Part shown: positions 6,664-10,366 of the stretch, piece after piece | Numbering within the stretch: the stretch's first letter is position 1 | Layout of the letters: each line of letters opens with the position of its first letter | NCBI GenBank assembly: GCA_938004115.1 | Contig: CALKWS010000270.1 | Location: 1-10,366, forward strand | Source of the DNA: an uncultured Ruaniaceae bacterium | GTDB lineage: Bacteria; Actinomycetota; Actinomycetes; Actinomycetales; Beutenbergiaceae | Length of the DNA: 10,366 nt | Reading direction: 5' to 3' | The notes under the pieces: model-generated | Told to the model about the DNA's origin: nothing | Database searches by the model: none | Seen by the model: the letters and a program-made list of their open reading frames with translations, nothing else | Translations under genes and position numbers: made by a program

Positions 6664-7236
6664 ATGGCAGGGAAGTTCGATGCGGCCGCCGCCGCCAAGG
6701 CGGTGCGTGACTTGCTCATCGCGGTCGGGGAGGACCCGGACCGGGAGGGTTTGCGCGACACCCCCGAACGCGTCGCCCGCTCGCTGGCGGAGTCGTTCTC
6801 CGGCCTGGAACAGGACCCCGCCGAGGTGGTGCAGGCCTTCTTCGACATCGAACACCAGGAGATGGTGCTGGTGCGCGACATCGAGGTGTACTCGATGTGC
6901 GAACACCACCTGTTGCCCTTCCACGGGGTGGCGCACGTGGGGTACATCCCGGACGAGCACGGGCGGGTGACCGGACTGAGCAAACTCGCCCGGCTGGTGG
7001 ACGTGTACGCCAAACGTCCGCAGATCCAGGAGCGCCTCACCACGCAGGTCGCCGACGCCCTGGTGAACCTACTCGGCGCTCGCGGCGTGATCGTGGTGGT
7101 GGAGGCCGAACACCTGTGCATGTCGATGCGCGGGGTGCGCAAACCGGGCTCGCGCACCGTCACCTCCGCCGTGCGCGGCATGATGCGCCAGGGCCCCACC
7201 CGGGCCGAGGCGATGAGCCTGATCAACCGGCACTGA
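6664..7236 (+). CDS. folE: GTP cyclohydrolase I (type IA)
   Basis: FolE catalyses the first step of tetrahydrofolate synthesis, converting GTP to 7,8-dihydroneopterin triphosphate plus formate. The zinc ligands expected for the family are present: Cys79 and His82 in SMCEHHLLPF, and Cys152 in EAEHLCMSMRG (E. coli Cys110, His113, Cys181). The C-terminal RKPGSRTVTSAVRG segment is also typical. At 190 residues with MAGKFDAAAAAKAVRDLL at the start it is the compact bacterial form, cytoplasmic and normally a homodecamer. The ATG is fixed by an AGGAGG eight bases upstream. It lies 109 bp after ftsH, the same neighbour as in mycobacteria. A strong hairpin just after its stop codon suggests that transcription largely ends before folP, which has its own promoter. 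Confidence 0.97.
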   Translation: MAGKFDAAAAAKAVRDLLIAVGEDPDREGLRDTPERVARSLAESFSGLEQDPAEVVQAFFDIEHQEMVLVRDIEVYSMCEHHLLPFHGVAHVGYIPDEHGRVTGLSKLARLVDVYAKRPQIQERLTTQVADALVNLLGARGVIVVVEAEHLCMSMRGVRKPGSRTVTSAVRGMMRQGPTRAEAMSLINRH

Positions 7237-7240
7237 GCCA

Positions 7241-7265
7241 CCGGCGGCACGCAGTGTGCCGCCGG
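7241..7265 (+). terminator. GC-rich hairpin terminator after folE
   Basis: CCGGCGGCAC (7241-7250) pairs perfectly with GTGCCGCCGG (7256-7265) around a 5-base loop, beginning four bases after the folE stop codon. No T-tract follows, which is common for actinobacterial hairpin terminators. This is the strongest such hairpin I found between genes in the window. Confidence 0.65.
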
Positions 7266-7387
7266 CGCAGGTGTCCCGTGCAACCGCGGTCCGGCACGCG
7301 CCTCGGTGAGTCCCGCCGTCGGGCCGCGCCGCCCCGGGCCCATACAGGCGGCTGTGGCAACCCGGGCAAGAAGCGACCCCGCCCCAC

Positions 7388-7393
7388 TAGGCT
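7388..7393 (+). promoter_or_regulatory. TAGGCT -10 box, leaderless-type promoter of folP
   Basis: TAGGCT lies six bases before the GTG at 7400, the same box and spacing as at 1545. There is no Shine-Dalgarno sequence before this GTG, so a leaderless transcript starting at or near the GTG is the simplest reading. No clear -35 element is visible. Confidence 0.6.
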
Positions 7394-7399
7394 GACCAC

Positions 7400-8251
7400 G
7401 TGAGCACACGCACCCAGGTGATGGGCATCGTGAACGTCACCCCGGACTCCTTCAGTGACGGCGGGCAGTGGTTCGAACGCGACGTCGCCATCGCCCATGG
7501 CCGGCACCTGCTCGCCCAGGGCGCGGACATCCTGGACATCGGCGGGGAGTCGACCCGTCCCGGCGCCGCCCGGGTGAGCCAGGAGGAGGAACTCGACCGG
7601 GTGCTCCCGGTGGTCCGGGCCCTCGCCGGTGACGCCGAGGTGATCAGCGTGGACACCATGCGCGCCGAGGTTGCCCGGCAGGCTGTGGCGGCCGGCGCCA
7701 CCATCATCAACGACGTCTCCGGTGGGAAGGCGGACCCGGCCATCGCGCACGTTGCCGTGGACACCGGGGCCCGGCTGGTGCTGTCGCACTGGCGCGGACA
7801 CTCCGATGTGATGGCCTCCCTGACCCGGTACGGCGATGTGGTGCGGGAGGTCCGTGCCGAACTGGCCGAACAGGTGGAGGCGGCCCTGGCGGTCGGGGTG
7901 CGCCGGGACCAGATCATCGTGGACCCCGGACTGGGGTTCGCGAAGGACGCCGCGGCCAACTGGGAGCTGCTGGCCCACCTCGGGCACCTGCAGGACCTGG
8001 GCTACCCGGTGCTGGTGGGCGCCTCCCGCAAGCGGTTCCTGGGTGAACTGCTCGCCCGCCACGGCACCGAATCGCTGCCGACCTTCCGCGACCGGGCCAC
8101 GGCCGCGATCTCCGCGCTGGTGGCCCGGGCCGGTGCCTGGGCGGTGCGGGTCCACGATGTTCCGTCCTCGGTCGATGCGGTACGGGTCGCCGAGGCGGTG
8201 CGCGCGGCGAATGTCGCGCGCACACAACAGCACCAGGAGGCGCCACAATGA
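7400..8251 (+). CDS. folP: Dihydropteroate synthase
   Basis: FolP condenses 6-hydroxymethyl-dihydropterin pyrophosphate with p-aminobenzoate to dihydropteroate and is the sulfonamide target. The TIM-barrel motifs appear in order: MGIVNVTPDSFSDGG (8-22), DIGGESTRPGA (46-56), SVDT around Asp85, NDVSGG (Asn104, Asp105), SHWRGHS (129-135), VDPGLGFAK (Asp175, Lys182), GASRKRFLG with Lys211, and RVHDV (250-254). The 283 residues are normal for the family. SHWRGH replaces the more usual MHMRG, which I believe is an actinobacterial variant. The GTG start leaves only seven residues before the first conserved strand and sits six bases after a TAGGCT box, so translation is probably leaderless. It overlaps folB-folK by 4 bp (ATGA). 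The 163-bp gap upstream contains the folE terminator hairpin. Confidence 0.96.
   Translation: MSTRTQVMGIVNVTPDSFSDGGQWFERDVAIAHGRHLLAQGADILDIGGESTRPGAARVSQEEELDRVLPVVRALAGDAEVISVDTMRAEVARQAVAAGATIINDVSGGKADPAIAHVAVDTGARLVLSHWRGHSDVMASLTRYGDVVREVRAELAEQVEAALAVGVRRDQIIVDPGLGFAKDAAANWELLAHLGHLQDLGYPVLVGASRKRFLGELLARHGTESLPTFRDRATAAISALVARAGAWAVRVHDVPSSVDAVRVAEAVRAANVARTQQHQEAPQ
8235..8240 (+). promoter_or_regulatory. Ribosome binding site of the folB-folK fusion (AGGAGG)
   Basis: AGGAGG lies seven bases before the ATG at 8248, within the end of folP. It supports that ATG over the in-frame ATG at 8257. Confidence 0.85.
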
Positions 8252-10296
8252 CCCCTATGGCAGCAGATGCGCAATCACCGGCCGATGTGATCCGACTGGT
8301 CGGGCTGGGTGGGATCGGCCGGCACGGGGTGCTCCCGGAGGAACGGCGCGACGGCCAGCAGTTCCTCGTGGACCTGGACATCCATGTGGACACCACCGCG
8401 GCAGCGGCCCGTGACGACTTGTCTCGAACCGTCGACTACGCCGCGGTGGCGGGCGAGGTCAGCGCCATCATCGAGGGCGAACCGGTGAACCTCATCGAGA
8501 CCCTGGCCGGGCGTATCGCCGATGCGGTGCTGGCCCACGAGGGGGTGCAGTCGGTGGGCGTCACGGTGCACAAGCCCGAGGCGCCGCTGGGGCTGCCGTT
8601 CACCGACGTGCAGGTGCAGATCCACCGATCCACACCCAGCCCCGGTGCCCCGGCCCCGGCCGGCGGGCAACGAGCGGTCCCGCAGCGTGCGCAGCAGGCC
8701 GACGCCGACGTGGCCGCCGGAGCGATGCTCGCCCCTGCCGCGGTGACCGGGCAGGCAGCCGCCGCTGCGGATGAGGGCGTTCCCGCGCTCTCCCCGGCGA
8801 GCCCGGACGTCGAGGACAACGACGTGCTCGAACGTGACCCGGACGGGGAGGTCGCGGTGGTGCTCGGTCTGGGCGGGAACGTGGGCGATGTGCGCTCCAC
8901 GCTGCGCGCGGTGGTGGAAGACCTGCGCACCGCTCCCGGGCTGAGCGTGCAGGCGGTGTCCCCGCTGGCGCGTACCGCGGCGGTGGTGGAGCCCGACGCC
9001 CCGGCCCAGCCCGACTACCTCAACGCGGTGGTGCTGGCCACCACCACCCTGTCCCCGATGGGATTGCTGAACCTGACCCGCTCCCTGGAGGACAGTTACG
9101 GGCGGGAACGTACCCAGCGGTGGGGGCAGCGCACCGTGGATATCGACATCATCGACTACGACGGGGTCTCCTCCACCGACGAGGTCCTCTCGCTGCCCCA
9201 TCCGCGGGCGAACGAGCGGGCCTTCGTGCTGGTGCCGTGGGCGCAGGTGGATCCCGACGCCTTCCTGCCCGGCCTGGGCGGCGGACCGGTGGCGATGCTC
9301 GCGGAGACCGCGCCGGACCGGGGCGGGGTGCGCTGGCTGGCGTTGGACTGGCTGGAGCGCACCGGGCACGGCACCGACTCGGGCAGTTTCGTGGTCTCCC
9401 ACGACGTGCCCCCGGCCCCGGTGCACGAGCAGGCCGCGGCGGCCGAACAGGGGGATCAGCCCGCGCCGGTGGTCCCGCCGGTGGATCCGGCCGACTCCGA
9501 AGACCCGGCCGGCCCCGATGACCCGGCCGACTCCGATCTGGCCTCCTCCGATGACCTGGCCGGTGGGGAACCGGCCGACTCCGGCCTCCCGGCCGCCTCA
9601 GGGCCCGGGGCTGCCCCCGAGTCCGGGAGCGTCCCAGAGGCCGCTGAACCCGGAGGGGACCAGGGTCCGCCTGCGCCCGGGGAGGTGCAGGCCTCAGCCG
9701 GCCCGCAGGAGGCACTGGCCGAAGAGACGCCCGCGCACGGGCAAACCGAACTGCCCTCCGGTGCTGGAGCCGCCGGCGCCGCTCCGGTCGGTGCAGCGCC
9801 CGCCCCCGTCCCGGCGCCCCCGGCCCCGGCCCCTGCCCCGGCGCCGGCTGAGTCCGCACCCGGGCAGGGCGCAGCGGGCCCCGGCGATGTTGCGGCCGCG
9901 TCCGGAGACCGGGCCGATGCGGAACGCGAGCCGCTGCACACGCAGGACGACGGGGGTGCGGCGGTGGCCGCGCAGGACCGGTCCGAACCGGGGTCGTCCG
10001 AGCCGGACCGACCAGTGCCTGCCGAGCCGCTGGAGGCTCCACCGGCACCGGCACCGGCACCGGCACCGGCACCGCCACCGGCACCGGCACCGGCCGGGCA
10101 ACTGCCGGCGGACGTACCCGAGCGCCCGACCCCGGTGGAGCGGCCGGCTCAACCACCGGCGGAAACCGAGGACCCTGCTCCGGCGGGGCGTGGCCTGGAT
10201 GATGTGCTGTCCCCGGGCTCGGCGGCGGAACAGTCACAGGCGAAGTTCGCGCCGCGGTGGCAGCCGGTGCAGCGCCGCGACGACGAGGAGTCCTGA
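8248..10296 (+). CDS. folBK: Fused dihydroneopterin aldolase / HPPK with long disordered C-terminal tail
   Basis: A 682-residue bifunctional folate enzyme. FolB (about residues 14-128) cleaves dihydroneopterin to 6-hydroxymethyl-dihydropterin and glycolaldehyde. Its likely catalytic residues are Glu31 or Glu32 in GVLPEER, Tyr64 in TVDYAAV, Glu84 and Lys109 in VHKPEAPLG. A Pro/Ala-rich linker of about 72 residues follows. FolK (about 201-372) transfers pyrophosphate from ATP; it has LGLGGNVGD, RWGQRTVDID with magnesium ligands Asp298 and Asp300, and LPHPRANERAFVLVPW. In the signature, Gln replaces the Pro of RWGPR. The remaining 310 or so residues are low-complexity Pro/Ala/Asp/Glu/Gly with peptide repeats, ending in a less repetitive segment, LDDVLSPGSAAEQSQAKFAP. 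No membrane span is seen. The start is fixed by AGGAGG and the ATGA overlap with folP. The gene is uninterrupted, but the tail's function is unknown. Confidence 0.94.
   Translation: MTPMAADAQSPADVIRLVGLGGIGRHGVLPEERRDGQQFLVDLDIHVDTTAAAARDDLSRTVDYAAVAGEVSAIIEGEPVNLIETLAGRIADAVLAHEGVQSVGVTVHKPEAPLGLPFTDVQVQIHRSTPSPGAPAPAGGQRAVPQRAQQADADVAAGAMLAPAAVTGQAAAAADEGVPALSPASPDVEDNDVLERDPDGEVAVVLGLGGNVGDVRSTLRAVVEDLRTAPGLSVQAVSPLARTAAVVEPDAPAQPDYLNAVVLATTTLSPMGLLNLTRSLEDSYGRERTQRWGQRTVDIDIIDYDGVSSTDEVLSLPHPRANERAFVLVPWAQVDPDAFLPGLGGGPVAMLAETAPDRGGVRWLALDWLERTGHGTDSGSFVVSHDVPPAPVHEQAAAAEQGDQPAPVVPPVDPADSEDPAGPDDPADSDLASSDDLAGGEPADSGLPAASGPGAAPESGSVPEAAEPGGDQGPPAPGEVQASAGPQEALAEETPAHGQTELPSGAGAAGAAPVGAAPAPVPAPPAPAPAPAPAESAPGQGAAGPGDVAAASGDRADAEREPLHTQDDGGAAVAAQDRSEPGSSEPDRPVPAEPLEAPPAPAPAPAPAPPPAPAPAGQLPADVPERPTPVERPAQPPAETEDPAPAGRGLDDVLSPGSAAEQSQAKFAPRWQPVQRRDDEES
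9484..9585 (+). repeat. Degenerate 18-bp coding repeats in the folB-folK tail
   Basis: Six tandem imperfect units of 15-18 bp encode DPADSE, DPAGPD, DPADSD, LASSD, DLAGGE and PADSG. The first three are full 18-bp units differing at only a few bases. They start an acidic stretch of the FolB-FolK tail and look like decayed tandem duplication. Confidence 0.75.
10041..10094 (+). repeat. Hexanucleotide repeat (ACCGGC)9 in the folB-folK tail
   Basis: Nine consecutive 6-bp units, eight exactly ACCGGC and the sixth ACCGCC. In frame they encode Pro-Ala dipeptides (a PAPAPAPAPAPPPAPAPAG stretch). Slippage would change length by two residues at a time without shifting the frame. Confidence 0.95.
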
Positions 10297-10304
10297 CCCG
10301 CCAG

Positions 10305-10366
10305 ATGCAACGGCTCCGCTGGCAGACGCTCTTCGCGGTGTTCGTGGTGACTGGCGCGGTCAGCAC
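10305..10366 (+). CDS. DUF3180-type membrane protein (3' partial)
   Basis: Only the first 20 codons are in the window: an ATG at 10305 giving MQRLRWQTLFAVFVVTGAVS, open to the last base. A short basic N-terminus with Arg and Trp followed at once by a hydrophobic stretch suits the first membrane helix of the small DUF3180 proteins usually encoded next to folK in Actinobacteria; their function is not known. The call rests mainly on this position and on the LRW-type start. It begins 8 bp after the folB-folK stop codon. The only ribosome-binding candidate, GAGGAG at 10285-10290, is 14 bases away, so coupling to the upstream gene is likely. Confidence 0.6.
   Translation, partial: MQRLRWQTLFAVFVVTGAVS

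Noticed and set aside
4425..7409. 994-codon open frame on the minus strand across ftsH and folE
   Set aside because: It is antisense to two genes with complete catalytic motifs. Its translation is rich in His, Arg, Gly and Pro with no recognisable domain, as expected from GC-rich codon bias on the opposite strand.
9149..10366. 405-codon open frame on the minus strand opposite the folB-folK tail
   Set aside because: A low-complexity Arg/Pro translation mirrors the GC-rich repeats on the other strand. There is no motif, and the plus-strand frame is anchored by FolB and FolK.

Overview
The window is the left end of an assembled contig from a high-GC actinobacterium (roughly 70% G+C by eye, strong G/C third-position bias). 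Gene order and leaderless-type promoters fit Actinobacteria. The fused folB-folK gene suggests the order Micrococcales, but I cannot fix a genus. All genes are on the + strand, and I see no tRNA, rRNA, CRISPR array, insertion sequence or phage gene. No intergenic gap exceeds about 190 bp.

Bases 1-46 are not genomic: they are the 3' part of the Illumina P5/TruSeq universal adapter. The next 62 bases (47-108) form a perfect 24-bp inverted repeat that begins exactly at the adapter junction, which looks like a library fold-back artefact. Genomic sequence can be trusted only from about 71-85 onward. The first gene, dacB, is therefore cut at its 5' end.

Block 1 (about 85-4307): dacB (PBP4-type D-Ala-D-Ala carboxypeptidase/endopeptidase), a zincin_2/DUF2342 putative metalloprotease, tilS (tRNA-Ile lysidine synthetase) and hpt (hypoxanthine phosphoribosyltransferase). 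The metalloprotease gene has a leaderless-type promoter. The last three genes are tightly packed (14-bp gap, then a 23-bp overlap). Block 2 (4497-6554): ftsH, a membrane AAA+ zinc protease with its own upstream region, including an inverted repeat TGTTCGC-N10-GCGAACA. Block 3 (6664-10366): folate biosynthesis. folE is followed by a strong GC-rich hairpin. Then come folP with a leaderless-type promoter, a folB-folK fusion overlapping folP by 4 bp, and the first 20 codons of a DUF3180-type membrane protein.

This is a conserved actinobacterial core locus. In Mycobacterium tuberculosis the same genes occur as Rv3627c-Rv3624c and Rv3610c-Rv3606c (recalled, not searched). FolE makes dihydroneopterin triphosphate from GTP. 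The FolB and FolK domains convert dihydroneopterin to 6-hydroxymethyl-dihydropterin and then its pyrophosphate, and FolP joins that to p-aminobenzoate. Hpt feeds the purine pool from which GTP is drawn.

I found no new defence or mobile system. The points worth a second look are the adapter and fold-back end, the roughly 310-residue disordered repeat-rich tail on the FolB-FolK fusion, the paired TAGGCT-N6-RTG promoters, and the palindrome upstream of ftsH.
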